From contig JAHBYF010000001.1 in assembly GCA_019636095.1 (NCBI GenBank), positions 372,001 through 436,000 on the forward strand: a DNA stretch of 64,000 nucleotides, given 5' to 3'. The notes beneath the pieces were generated by a model, which was not told the DNA's origin, searched no databases, and saw only the letters and a program-made list of their open reading frames with translations. Made by a program: the position numbers and the translations under genes. Below are positions 53,755 to 62,744 of the stretch, piece by piece (the first letter of the stretch is position 1; the number at the start of each line of letters is the position of its first letter). This DNA is from Hyphomonadaceae bacterium (lineage in GTDB: Bacteria > Pseudomonadota > Alphaproteobacteria > Caulobacterales > Aquidulcibacteraceae).

Positions 53755-54191
53755 GGTGTTCTCCGTGCAGTTTGAATCCATTGCATGAGCCCGTCAGCCG
53801 TCATCAGGCCGGCTTGATGGGCGATCTTCTTGCCGTCTTCGAACAAAAAGAGTGCAGGGATGCCGCGAACGCCGAGACGAACTGGCGACTGACAAAGGTC
53901 TGCATTCATCTTCAGAAAAACGGCCTTGCCGGCGAGGCGTTGAGCCGCATCGGCAAACTGCGGGGCCATCATCCGGCACGGACCACACCACGGCGCCCAT
54001 ACATCGAGCACCGCCAAACCCTTGGTGTTCGCCAAGTGTTTGGCGAATGCTTCATCGTCGACATCGATTGGGGCGCCGGCGATGAGCTGGGCGCCGCACT
54101 GGCCGCACTTCGCAGCGAGTGGATCGCGGCCGGCGCCGATGCGATTCCCAGTGCCGCACGCTGGGCAAGCGACTTGAGTGAGCGCTGGCAT
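53751..54191 (-). CDS. trxC: Thioredoxin 2 with N-terminal zinc ribbon
   Basis: A 146-residue TrxC: zinc-binding CPACG and CGQCG pairs at 9-12 and 29-32, then a thioredoxin domain with WAPWCGPCRMM and cis-Pro RGIPAL. It can reduce persulfides and disulfides in the cytoplasm. It follows sqr by 4 bp. Confidence 0.93.
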   Translation of the reverse strand: MPALTQVACPACGTGNRIGAGRDPLAAKCGQCGAQLIAGAPIDVDDEAFAKHLANTKGLAVLDVWAPWCGPCRMMAPQFADAAQRLAGKAVFLKMNADLCQSPVRLGVRGIPALFLFEDGKKIAHQAGLMTADGLMQWIQTARRTP

Positions 54192-54195
54192 GTTG

Positions 54196-55473
54196 TCAGG
54201 TCTCCGGTTTCACCTTCTTGATGCCGAGGGTGTCCATCACGAGCTTCTCGTAGAACGGCTCACTCTTTCCCTTGCGCACTTTGCCGATGAAGTATTTTTC
54301 GAAGGCCTCCTTAGCCAAGTGAACCCACTTGCCTTCGGCGGACCAATTGACATTGCGGGGAGGAATTTGCGGTTGTGCGACGAACGCGACGCCACCGTCG
54401 CCGAAATCGGCTAGACAGATCGCGTTCCATGTCGCCTCGGTCTCCGGCTCTTTGCTCCGCACAAGCGCGCCAATGTTTTCCGCCGTGGCGGTCACCATTG
54501 ATTCGATCATGAATCCCGTCTTCGGCACGCCCACCGGCACGGGCGTTTTGCCCATGGGCGGGATCGCAACGGTGACGCCGATGCTGAAGATGTTTGGGAA
54601 CGCGGGGTTGCGTTGGTGCTTGTCGATCAACACAAACCCACGCGGATTGGTGAGGCCCTCCAGCCCTTTGATTGCGTCCACGCCACGGAAGGCGGGCAGC
54701 ATCATGGAATAGCCAAACGGGAGATCGTGAGCTGCCTTGACCGAGCCGTCCTCATTTATCTCTTCGACATGCATCACACCCTGATCGACGGAAGCGACGC
54801 GCGCGTTCGTGATCCACTTGATGTGGCGGTTGCGCATTTCGCTTTCGAGCAGACCCTTGGTGTCGCCGACGCCATCCAGGCCGAGGTGCCCGACATAGGG
54901 TTCTGAGGTGACGAACGTCATGGGCACGCGATCACGGATGCGGCGCTTGCGTAGCTCAGTGTCGAGGATCATCGCGAATTCATAAGCCGGGCCAAAGCAG
55001 CTCGCGCCTTGCACGGCGCCGACGACGATTGGCGCCGGGTTCTTGCAGAAGCGCTCGAACGCATTTGCGGCTTGTTCCGCATGGTCGACATGGCAAATCG
55101 ATTGGGTGTTGGCGTTGGGGCCGAAGCCTGGGATCTCGTCGAATGCGAGTTCGGGACCGGTCGCGATGACCAGATAATCGTACGGGATCGAGCGGCCGTC
55201 TTCGAGCTCGACGCGGTTTTCGCTGGGATGGAGGCGCTTGGCGCCGACATTGATGAAGTTGATGCCCTTCTTCTTCATGACGGGCGGTAGTTTGACTTCG
55301 ATAGACGAGCGGTCGCGCCAACTCACCGCCACCCACGGATTGGATGGGACAAAGAAATATGAATCGCCCTTCGAGATAACAGTCAGGCGATCCTTGCCGC
55401 GCAACTTCTCTTTGATTTCGTACGCGGCGATCACGCCGCCCAGCCCTGCGCCCAGAACGACGACCTCGGCCAT
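54196..55473 (-). CDS. sqr: Sulfide:quinone oxidoreductase
   Basis: A 425-residue membrane-associated flavoprotein that oxidises sulfide and reduces quinone. FAD-binding VLGAGLGGVIAAYEI is at 6-20 and TGPEL at about 105-109. The three catalytic cysteines are present: Cys127 (SICHVDHA), Cys159 (GASCFGPAYEF) and Cys353 (NAICLADFG), the same positions as in the Rhodobacter enzyme. ATG 55473 is used; the longer frame crosses the operator. Heads the operon sqr-trxC-DUF2892-tolC-DUF3422. Confidence 0.92.
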   Translation of the reverse strand: MAEVVVLGAGLGGVIAAYEIKEKLRGKDRLTVISKGDSYFFVPSNPWVAVSWRDRSSIEVKLPPVMKKKGINFINVGAKRLHPSENRVELEDGRSIPYDYLVIATGPELAFDEIPGFGPNANTQSICHVDHAEQAANAFERFCKNPAPIVVGAVQGASCFGPAYEFAMILDTELRKRRIRDRVPMTFVTSEPYVGHLGLDGVGDTKGLLESEMRNRHIKWITNARVASVDQGVMHVEEINEDGSVKAAHDLPFGYSMMLPAFRGVDAIKGLEGLTNPRGFVLIDKHQRNPAFPNIFSIGVTVAIPPMGKTPVPVGVPKTGFMIESMVTATAENIGALVRSKEPETEATWNAICLADFGDGGVAFVAQPQIPPRNVNWSAEGKWVHLAKEAFEKYFIGKVRKGKSEPFYEKLVMDTLGIKKVKPET

Positions 55474-55535
55474 TGGTTTCCTCCGTCTTAATCCGCCCGT
55501 TCGGCGGGGCGTCTCTTCGCCTTCTGCTTGACTAT

Positions 55536-55557
55536 ATATGAGCAAATCCGTATATAC
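55536..55557. promoter_or_regulatory. AT-rich 22-bp operator, site 1 (sqr/arsR)
   Basis: TATATGAG-N8-TATATA, the most symmetric copy, midway between the divergent sqr and arsR starts (7 bp from the arsR ATG, 63 bp from sqr). It is the reference for sites 2-5. Confidence 0.7.
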
Positions 55558-55563
55558 GCAAGT

Positions 55564-55890
55564 ATGAAACGAAGAAGCCCTCTACCGGCGGATCGGGCCG
55601 AGGCGGCGAGCCAGGTTTTGAAGGTCCTGGCGAGCCCACACAGGCTAATGCTCGCCTGCCATCTCTCCTCAGGCGAGGAGACGGTAGGGGAGCTGGCCGC
55701 GGCGCTGGGCCTGCGGGAATCGACAGTTTCCCAACACTTGGCTGTGATGCGGCGCGAGCGCTTGGTTGCCGCTCGTCGTGACGGCCAATCCATCCATTAT
55801 TCACTGCAGAGCGAGGTGGTGCGCGACGTTATCGCCGCCTTGGCGCGCAGCTTTTGCACTCTTGATCCAGAGCAATCGGCCCGGAGATGA
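55564..55890 (+). CDS. SqrR/BigR-type persulfide-sensing ArsR repressor
   Basis: A 108-residue winged-helix repressor. Cys32 (LMLACHL) and Cys98 (ARSFCTLD) align with the two cysteines of SqrR and BigR that form a tetrasulfide bridge with reactive sulfur. The helix-turn-helix is VGELAAALGLRESTVSQHLAVMR. The ATG at 55564 is chosen since the longer frame starts in the operator. It is divergent from sqr and overlaps the rhodanese gene (ATGA). Confidence 0.9.
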   Translation: MKRRSPLPADRAEAASQVLKVLASPHRLMLACHLSSGEETVGELAAALGLRESTVSQHLAVMRRERLVAARRDGQSIHYSLQSEVVRDVIAALARSFCTLDPEQSARR

Positions 55891-56249
55891 ACATGTTCAA
55901 TAATCCACCCACCATGTCCCCTGAAGAGATCTCCGCGGCGCTCGCGCGGGGCGAGATCGTTCTGATCGATGTGCGCGAGCCGATGGAATATGCCGCTGAG
56001 CGCATTCACGGCGCGCTGCTCTATCCGCTCTCGACATTCGATCCGGCGGAATTGCCGCGCGATGAAAGGCGTCCGATCGTCTTCCATTGCGGCTCGGGAA
56101 AACGCTCTGCAACCGCGTTCGATGCCGCGGCGAAGGCAGGCGTACCGCTGCGGGCGCACATGCGTGGTGGGATCGGCGCCTGGAAAATGGCTGGACTGCC
56201 AACGGTGACGATTGATCCGGCAAGCGGCGCTGTCCGCGATCCGCGCTAA
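55887..56249 (+). CDS. Single-domain rhodanese
   Basis: A 120-residue rhodanese. LIDVREPMEYAAERIHGAL is the family core and Cys68 in FHCGSGKRS is the catalytic persulfide carrier. It moves sulfane sulfur, probably from the sulfide oxidation product. Second gene of the plus-strand arm; ends 11 bp before the adaptor gene. Confidence 0.93.
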   Translation: MNMFNNPPTMSPEEISAALARGEIVLIDVREPMEYAAERIHGALLYPLSTFDPAELPRDERRPIVFHCGSGKRSATAFDAAAKAGVPLRAHMRGGIGAWKMAGLPTVTIDPASGAVRDPR

Positions 56250-56260
56250 CGGGGAAAGAG

Positions 56261-57304
56261 ATGGGCGGGCTTCGCGTGTCGAAATTGGTTACAACAGTCG
56301 TCTTGGCGCTCGCGTTGGCGAGCTGTGGGCGCGAGGAGGCGGAAGCGCCGACGTCGCCTGCAGCGCCTCCTGCCGGGGTGATCACAGTCGCGCAACAGAC
56401 GGCGCCCGACTACAAGACGGTCGCCGCGGTGCTCACCAATCGCGATGTGGGCGATGCGCGCGCGCGCATCAGCGGCACGGTTCAAAGCCTTTTGGTTCGC
56501 GAAGGCGATCAGGTTCGTCGCGGTCAATTGCTCGCGATCGTGGCGGACCAGCGCCTTTCACTCGAAGCGCAGGCGGGCAATGCAAGCGTTGCGGCGGCGG
56601 AAGCAACGGCGGAGCGTGCTCGCGGCGATTTGCAGCGCGCTCAATTCTTGTTTGAACGCGGCGTATATGCGCAGGCGCGCATGGACGCTGTGCAGGCCGA
56701 AGCGCGGGCGGCTGAGGCGCAGTTGCGCGCCGCGCGCGCCCAGGCCGGCGCTGCGGGCGCGGTTGCTGCGCAGGGGCGCGTCTATGCGCCTGCGGACGGA
56801 CGGGTCACGCGATTGCCCATCCCCCAAGGTGCAGTCGTTATCCCGGGCGATATTGTCGTTGCGGTCTCCACGGGTGCGCGCGTGCTCCGGATCGAGGTAC
56901 CCGAAGGCGAGGCAAGCGCTTTGCGCGAAGGGCAAGATATCCGCATCGTCAGCGACGGCGGCACCGAGGTTCGCATGGCCCGTGTGCGTCAAGTCTATCC
57001 AGCGATCGACAATGGCCTCGTCACGGCTGATCTCGATGCGTCAAGCTTTGAGAGCGAGTTCATCGGGTCGCGCGTGCGTGTTCTGGCGCCTGCGGGCGAG
57101 CGGCAAGCCTACGTCATTCCCGCCACTTACATCGTGACGCGCTATGGCGTCGATTATGTGCGTTTGTGGCGGGACGGTCGAACCCTTGAGGCGCCGGTTC
57201 AACGTGGCGCGCCGACTCCCATGGAGGGTATGGAAAACGGCGTCGAGATCTTGTCGGGGCTGCGTGACGGCGATCAAATCGTGCCGGCGGAGACCGGCGC
57301 ATGA
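56261..57304 (+). CDS. RND efflux periplasmic adaptor (membrane fusion) lipoprotein
   Basis: A 347-residue adaptor with a lipoprotein signal (LALALASCG). DVGDARARISGTVQSLLVREGDQVRRGQLLA and a long alpha-hairpin (about 95-160), then GRVYAPADGRVTRLPIPQG, fit the HlyD/AcrA family. It should link the RND pump to TolC. ATGA overlap with the pump gene. Confidence 0.93.
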   Translation: MGGLRVSKLVTTVVLALALASCGREEAEAPTSPAAPPAGVITVAQQTAPDYKTVAAVLTNRDVGDARARISGTVQSLLVREGDQVRRGQLLAIVADQRLSLEAQAGNASVAAAEATAERARGDLQRAQFLFERGVYAQARMDAVQAEARAAEAQLRAARAQAGAAGAVAAQGRVYAPADGRVTRLPIPQGAVVIPGDIVVAVSTGARVLRIEVPEGEASALREGQDIRIVSDGGTEVRMARVRQVYPAIDNGLVTADLDASSFESEFIGSRVRVLAPAGERQAYVIPATYIVTRYGVDYVRLWRDGRTLEAPVQRGAPTPMEGMENGVEILSGLRDGDQIVPAETGA

Positions 57305-60300
57305 AGCTCGGTCTTTCTGGCGGCATCACCAAGGCGACCATCCAGTCACCGCTGACGCCGCTCTTTCTCTTAACGGCTATCGCACTGGGTCTCCTCGCGC
57401 TCTTCACTATTCCGCGGGAAGAAGAGCCCCAAATCAGCGTACCGCTCGTTGACATCTTGGTGCGCGCCGATGGCTTGCGTGCGCCGGATGCGGTAGAGCT
57501 CGTCACCAAGCCCCTGGAGACGATTGTCCGTGGCATAGACGGCGTCGAACACGTCTACAGCCAAACGCAAGATGACTCGGTTTTGGTGACGGCGCGGTTT
57601 GAAGTCGGCACAGACCCGGATGACGCCATTACACGCATCCACGAGGAAATCGCCGCCAATATCAACCGAATCCCCGTTGGCATTCCAGAACCGCACATCG
57701 TAGCGCGTGGCATCAGCGATGTGCCGATCGCCGTCATCACGCTATCGCCTGAGGCAAGCGTTGCTGATCGATGGAATGATCAGGCGCTCTATCAAATCGC
57801 TGACGAGCTGCAGAGCGAGTTAATCAAGGTGGACGACGTCGGCCTAACTTTCATCGTCGGCGGCCGGCCTCAAGAGATTCGCGTGGCGCCGGACCCAGGG
57901 CGCCTGTCGCTTTACGGCGTGCCGCTGAGTTCTGTGATCGACGCAGTGCGCAATGCGAACCGTTCATTCCCCGGCGGTGATCTTCGCGGACGCAGCGAAA
58001 CCAGTTCGGCAGTCATTGGCCGCACGCTTGACGAGCCGTCCGACATTGGATTGCTGACCGTTCGCGCCGCCGATGGCCGTACTGTCTACCTGCGGGACGT
58101 CGCCGAAGTGAGCATGGCGCCGCGAGAGGACCAGGCGCGAGTCTGGCGTTTCACGCGCGATGGCGAAGAAGGCGAGAGCTTCATGGCGCCGGCGGTCAGC
58201 CTCGCCATCGCCAAGCGCGATGGCGCCAACGCGGTGATTGTCTCCCAATCTATCGAACGGCGCCTGCACCAGCTTGAAGGCCGGCTCATTCCGGAAGGTG
58301 TTCACGCCACAATCACGCGCAACTACGGGGAGACGGCGAACGAGAAGGCCAATGAACTTCTGTTTCACCTGGGCCTAGCAACCCTGTCGATCGTTGTGCT
58401 GATCGGCTTCACCATTGGCTGGCGTGAAGCAATGGTGACGGCGTTCGTCATTCCGACGACCATTCTGCTGACTCTCTTTGCCTCGAACTTGATGGGCTAC
58501 ACCATCAATCGCGTCAGCTTGTTCGCGCTCATCTTCTCGATCGGCATCTTGGTCGACGATGCGATCGTCGTGATTGAAAATATTGCCCGGCACTGGGGGA
58601 TGGACGACGGGCGCTCGCGCCAGCAGGCAGCCATTGAGGCCGTCGCGGAGGTTGGCAATCCCACCATTATCGCGACCCTCACAGTCGTGGCGGCGCTGCT
58701 TCCCATGATGTTTGTGTCGGGGTTGATGGGGCCATACATGGCGCCGATACCGGCGAATGCGTCGGCGGCGATGCTGTTCTCGTTCTTTGTCGCCATGATC
58801 CTGGCGCCGTGGCTGATGATCCGCTTCGCCCGCAAGGCGTTGGCTGGCGGACATGCCGCTCATGGACACGATGAAGGCGTCCTCGGTCGGCTCTATCGGC
58901 GCGTCGCAACGCCGGTCATCCGCTCGCGCAAGAGCGCGCGCACATTCCTCATCGGCGTCGGCGTCGCGACGGTGGTTGCGTGCTCGCTTTTCGGTTTCGG
59001 CATCGTTCGCGTGAAGCTGCTGCCATTCGACAATAAGTCGGAAGTGCAAGTGGTTGTCGATCTGCCGGAGGGCGCGTCGCTCGAAGAGACCGAGCGCGTG
59101 CTGATCGAGGCCGCACGCGTCGTCGAGCAGATCCCCGAAGTCGTGTCCGTCGATGCTTATGCGGGGACGGCGGCGCCCTTCAATTTCAATGGTCTCGTTC
59201 GCCACTACTATTTGCGCAATCGCCCAGAGCTTGGCGATCTCCAAGTGACGCTCGCGCCCCGTCACGATCGCGACCGCGCAAGTCACGCCATCGCGCTCGA
59301 TATGCGCGAGCGCCTCAGCGCGCTTACTGTGCCGGAAGGGACGGCCGTTCGCGTCGTTGAAGTGCCGCCGGGGCCGCCGGTTATCTCGACGCTGCTTGCC
59401 GAAATTTACGGGCCTGATGCTGAAACGCGCCGCGCGGTCGCCGGTGAAGTACGGCGGATTTTTGATAGCGTGCCCTACATTGTCGATATCGATGACAGCT
59501 ACGGCCAACAACGTCCACGATTGCGGCTGACGCCGGACCGTGCGCAACTCGAATATTTTGGCGTGTCCGAGCAGAATGTTCTGGACTCGGTCGCCGCCAC
59601 GCTCGGCGGTCAAGTCGTCGGTTATTCCCATCGCGGCGAAGGTCGCAATCCAATCGAAATCGCCGTGCGCCTACCGCAATCGTCGCGGACATGGTCTGAG
59701 AATCTTGCGGCTATGCCTGTCGCCATGGCCGCTAACGGCTCTCGCTTGGTGCAACTCGGCGAGGTGGTGTCCGCCCAAAGGGAGCAGGGTTCATATCCAG
59801 TGTTTCGCCGCGACGGGCGCTACGCTGAAATGGTGATGGCCGAATTGGCTGGTGCTTATGAGGCGCCGATCTACGGCATGCTGGCGGTCGATGACGCAAT
59901 TCAGAACCATGATTGGGGCAACCTACCGCGTCCCGCCATCAGCCTCTACGGCCAGCCGGAAGATGAGGCGACGCCGACGCTGCTGTGGGATGGGGAGTGG
60001 GAGATCACTTATGTGACGTTCCGTGATATGGGCGCGGCGTTCATGGTGGCGCTACTCGGCATCTACATTCTGGTGGTCGCGCAGTTCAAAAGCTTCAAAC
60101 TGCCGCTTGTTATTTTGACGCCCATTCCGCTCACGCTGATTGGTATCGTTATCGGCCATATTCTATTCAATGCGCCGTTCACGGCTACGTCGATGATTGG
60201 TTTCATCGCCTTGGCCGGCATCATCGTCCGCAACTCCATTCTCTTGGTGGACTTCGTGCGCCACGCGCACACGGAGGATAAGTCACTGCGCGAAGTGCTG

Positions 60301-60555
60301 CTTGAAGCAGGGGCCATCCGCTTCAAGCCAATCTTGTTGACGGCGGTGGCTGCGATGATTGGCGCGGCAGTGATCCTGTTTGATCCGATTTTCCAGGGGC
60401 TCGCGATCTCGCTTCTGTTTGGGCTCGCCTCATCGACTCTACTCACGGTCCTGGTTATTCCCGCGATCTACATCGTGATGCGTGACGACGAGAAACCGAT
60501 CGACGGCACGCCAGCAGCAATAACGCCTCCCCGGCATCTGCGAGCTGCAGAATAG
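57301..60555 (+). CDS. RND-family efflux pump permease
   Basis: A 1084-residue inner membrane pump with 12 helices and two large periplasmic loops. ILVDDAIVVIENIARH is the central family block (proton-relay aspartates D in LVDDA), followed by GFIALAGIIVRNSILLVDF in the second half. It is of the AcrB/CzcA-like superfamily; heavy-metal signature motifs are not obvious, so an organic or sulfur-compound substrate is possible. Overlaps the adaptor gene. Confidence 0.92.
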   Translation: MKLGLSGGITKATIQSPLTPLFLLTAIALGLLALFTIPREEEPQISVPLVDILVRADGLRAPDAVELVTKPLETIVRGIDGVEHVYSQTQDDSVLVTARFEVGTDPDDAITRIHEEIAANINRIPVGIPEPHIVARGISDVPIAVITLSPEASVADRWNDQALYQIADELQSELIKVDDVGLTFIVGGRPQEIRVAPDPGRLSLYGVPLSSVIDAVRNANRSFPGGDLRGRSETSSAVIGRTLDEPSDIGLLTVRAADGRTVYLRDVAEVSMAPREDQARVWRFTRDGEEGESFMAPAVSLAIAKRDGANAVIVSQSIERRLHQLEGRLIPEGVHATITRNYGETANEKANELLFHLGLATLSIVVLIGFTIGWREAMVTAFVIPTTILLTLFASNLMGYTINRVSLFALIFSIGILVDDAIVVIENIARHWGMDDGRSRQQAAIEAVAEVGNPTIIATLTVVAALLPMMFVSGLMGPYMAPIPANASAAMLFSFFVAMILAPWLMIRFARKALAGGHAAHGHDEGVLGRLYRRVATPVIRSRKSARTFLIGVGVATVVACSLFGFGIVRVKLLPFDNKSEVQVVVDLPEGASLEETERVLIEAARVVEQIPEVVSVDAYAGTAAPFNFNGLVRHYYLRNRPELGDLQVTLAPRHDRDRASHAIALDMRERLSALTVPEGTAVRVVEVPPGPPVISTLLAEIYGPDAETRRAVAGEVRRIFDSVPYIVDIDDSYGQQRPRLRLTPDRAQLEYFGVSEQNVLDSVAATLGGQVVGYSHRGEGRNPIEIAVRLPQSSRTWSENLAAMPVAMAANGSRLVQLGEVVSAQREQGSYPVFRRDGRYAEMVMAELAGAYEAPIYGMLAVDDAIQNHDWGNLPRPAISLYGQPEDEATPTLLWDGEWEITYVTFRDMGAAFMVALLGIYILVVAQFKSFKLPLVILTPIPLTLIGIVIGHILFNAPFTATSMIGFIALAGIIVRNSILLVDFVRHAHTEDKSLREVLLEAGAIRFKPILLTAVAAMIGAAVILFDPIFQGLAISLLFGLASSTLLTVLVIPAIYIVMRDDEKPIDGTPAAITPPRHLRAAE

Positions 60556-60564
60556 GAGGAAGAC

Positions 60565-60759
60565 ATGCCTATCAATGAAGGTACGCTCGACCGCGTCATT
60601 CGGGTCGTTGCAGGGCTTGCGATCATTTCGCTCGTGTTCATCGGTCCGAAGACGCCATGGGCGTGGTTTGGTCTGGTTCCGCTGCTAACTGGGCTGATTG
60701 GCTTCTGTCCAGCGTACGCGCTTCTCGGCATTCGGACCTGCCCGGCCCGCAAATCATAG
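60565..60759 (+). CDS. DUF2892 family protein
   Basis: A 64-residue membrane protein with two helices and LTGLIGFCPAYALLGI, the DUF2892 signature, with a second cysteine near the end (RTCPAR). AGGAGGAAG precedes the ATG, 9 bp after the pump gene. Members occur in BigR-type sulfur operons. Confidence 0.92.
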   Translation: MPINEGTLDRVIRVVAGLAIISLVFIGPKTPWAWFGLVPLLTGLIGFCPAYALLGIRTCPARKS

Positions 60760-60775
60760 ATCGCGGGAGGTAGGT

Positions 60776-61852
60776 ATGAGTCAGCATCTCAGTCGGCGCG
60801 CGTTCTCCGCCGCCGCCGCTTTAGCCGGCGTCGCTGCATGCGCTCGCGCTTGGCCGGCGATCGCTGCTCCCGCGGATGCGATAGGATTGGTTTCTCCACC
60901 CAATCCGCATGTGTTTCCGTTGTTATTGGCGATCGCGCGCGATCCCGACTTGCCGGTACGCCTCATCCCTGTGGCAGAGTCGCGCGAGTCGGATGCGTTG
61001 CTCCAAACGGGCGAGGCGTCCGGCATGTTGGCGATGAGCTACATCGCTGCGAAGAAGCGCATAGCCGGCGCAGTCCCTGACCTCCGCCTTTACAGTCTCA
61101 ATTTTTGGCGTGGCTTCTTCCAAGTCGCGGGGGAGGATGTTCGAAGCTTTGCCGACCTTCGAGGTAAGCGCGTTGTCGTGAGCGGTCCTATCGGCAGTGG
61201 CCGCGGCGGCGGCGGCGATATCATTTTCCAGGCGGCGGCGCGGCGCAGCGGCCTCGATCCTGCGAACGATTTGGAAGTCGCCTATCTTCCTCTGGCTGAG
61301 GGAAGCGCGGCTGTTGCTGCTGGCGAGGCCGCAGCAATCACCGTGCCGAGCCCCGGCAGTACGGGCATGGTGATGCGGTCGCAGCTCGCGCGCCGGCCAG
61401 CCTTGGCGGCGATGGCGCGTTTGCGCGGTGTTGAAGTTGGAGAGTCCGTGCCGCTCGCGGCGCATATCGACATTCAGCGCGCCTTTGCTGGCTTTGGCAG
61501 CTTTCCAACCGACCAACTGCCGCTCGGCGGCATCGCCGTGACCGAACGCGCAATCGCTGATGCGGCGGCGCGAGGCAAGCTTGAGCGCATCAGAAGCGCT
61601 TACGATCGAGCCTCAACGCAGCTCACTCAAAATCCTGGCGCGCATGCGGAAGATGTGTCGGCCTTGTTCCAACATTTTTATGCGCCGCTGGGCGCGGGTG
61701 GACCGCCTGCCATGTTGCTTGAGCGCTCGCTTTCGCAGGGCGATCTAGTCTATCGCGCGGACGTCTCGATTGCACAGGTTCGGGAAGATCTCGGCGCCTG
61801 GCTCGCGGAACTCATTGGCCAGGCGCCGGATGCGGAATTCTTTGACGCCTAA
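60776..61852 (+). CDS. Tat-exported ABC-type substrate-binding protein, orphan
   Basis: A 358-residue periplasmic protein with a twin-arginine signal (SRRAFSAAAALAGVAA). The two-lobed fold is of the NrtA/SsuA/TauA type: LRLYSLNFWRGFFQVAG, FADLRGKRVVVSGPIG, EVAYLPLAEGSAAVAAGEA. No permease or ATPase gene is nearby, so transport partners must be elsewhere, or it serves as a sensor or chaperone for the efflux system. ATG 60776 follows GGGAGG. Confidence 0.8.
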   Translation: MSQHLSRRAFSAAAALAGVAACARAWPAIAAPADAIGLVSPPNPHVFPLLLAIARDPDLPVRLIPVAESRESDALLQTGEASGMLAMSYIAAKKRIAGAVPDLRLYSLNFWRGFFQVAGEDVRSFADLRGKRVVVSGPIGSGRGGGGDIIFQAAARRSGLDPANDLEVAYLPLAEGSAAVAAGEAAAITVPSPGSTGMVMRSQLARRPALAAMARLRGVEVGESVPLAAHIDIQRAFAGFGSFPTDQLPLGGIAVTERAIADAAARGKLERIRSAYDRASTQLTQNPGAHAEDVSALFQHFYAPLGAGGPPAMLLERSLSQGDLVYRADVSIAQVREDLGAWLAELIGQAPDAEFFDA

Positions 61853-62712
61853 CTGGCGTCAGTGATTGGAATACGGAAGCGAACGACACCATCCTTATCA
61901 GCCGGCGGCAGGCGTCCACCGCGAATGTTCACTTGCAAGGATGGTAACAGCAGACGCGGGGCTGCGAGCGTTGCGTCGCGCGCTTTTCGTGCGGCAACAA
62001 AGGCATCCTCGTCGATTGTATCATTGACCTGAACGTTCTTTGCGCGCTCGGCGGCGACGCTGGTCTCCCAGGCATAGGCGTCGCGTCCGGGCGCCTTGTA
62101 GTCATGCCCCACAAAGATCCGGGTATCGGTTGGAAGCGCCAGGATTTTACGAATCGATCGATAAAGCGAAGCCGCATCGCCGCCCGGGAAATCCGCCCGC
62201 GCAGTGCCGTAATCCGGCATAAACAAAGTGTCGCCGACGAAGGCGGCATCGCCAATCACATAGGTAACGCAGGCGGGCGTGTGGCCCGGCGTGTGCAGCA
62301 CGCTAATCGTCAACTCGCCCAGTGGAAGCGTATCGCCCTCATGCACGAGCTTGTCGAACGCCTCGTAATCATCGGTAATGTCTTCGGCGAGGAATTTTGG
62401 CGCGAAGATGTGCTGAACGTCGCGGATGTGGTCGCCGATGACAATCGGCGCGCCAGTGGCCGCGCGGGCGGGCTGCGCGCCTGACAAGTGATCGGCGTGC
62501 GCGTGGGTCTCCAATATCCAACTGATCGTCAAGCCCAGTCGTTTGGCTTCGGCAAGCACGTTGTCGACGGATGCGCGCCAGACCTTCCCCGATGCCGGTT
62601 CAAAATCGAGCACCGGATCAATCAGCGCCGCTTTCTTGGTTGCTAGATCGGCGACCAAATACGTGACGGTGTTGGTGGGTTCGTGGAAGAAGGCGTGGAC
62701 ATCCGGGCGCAT
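61849..62712 (-). CDS. ETHE1/Blh-type persulfide dioxygenase
   Basis: A 287-residue MBL-fold iron enzyme. THAHADHLSG (His70, His72, Asp74, His75), LHTPGHTPACVTYV, FVGDTLFMPDYGTARADFPGGDA and VGHDYKAPGRD are the persulfide dioxygenase motifs. It oxidises glutathione persulfide to sulfite. There is no C-terminal rhodanese; a separate rhodanese is encoded at 55887. ATG 62712 chosen. Divergent from tauE with an operator between; converges with the SBP gene. Confidence 0.92.
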   Translation of the reverse strand: MRPDVHAFFHEPTNTVTYLVADLATKKAALIDPVLDFEPASGKVWRASVDNVLAEAKRLGLTISWILETHAHADHLSGAQPARAATGAPIVIGDHIRDVQHIFAPKFLAEDITDDYEAFDKLVHEGDTLPLGELTISVLHTPGHTPACVTYVIGDAAFVGDTLFMPDYGTARADFPGGDAASLYRSIRKILALPTDTRIFVGHDYKAPGRDAYAWETSVAAERAKNVQVNDTIDEDAFVAARKARDATLAAPRLLLPSLQVNIRGGRLPPADKDGVVRFRIPITDAS

Positions 62713-62744
62713 GGCGCTCTCCTTGCGAAATTCGATACCTTCTA

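Noticed and set aside
58375..59631. 418-codon open frame antisense to the RND pump gene
   Set aside because: It mirrors the codon pattern of the true gene, is rich in Arg/His/Asp repeats, has no ribosome site or family motif. A shadow of GC-rich coding DNA.
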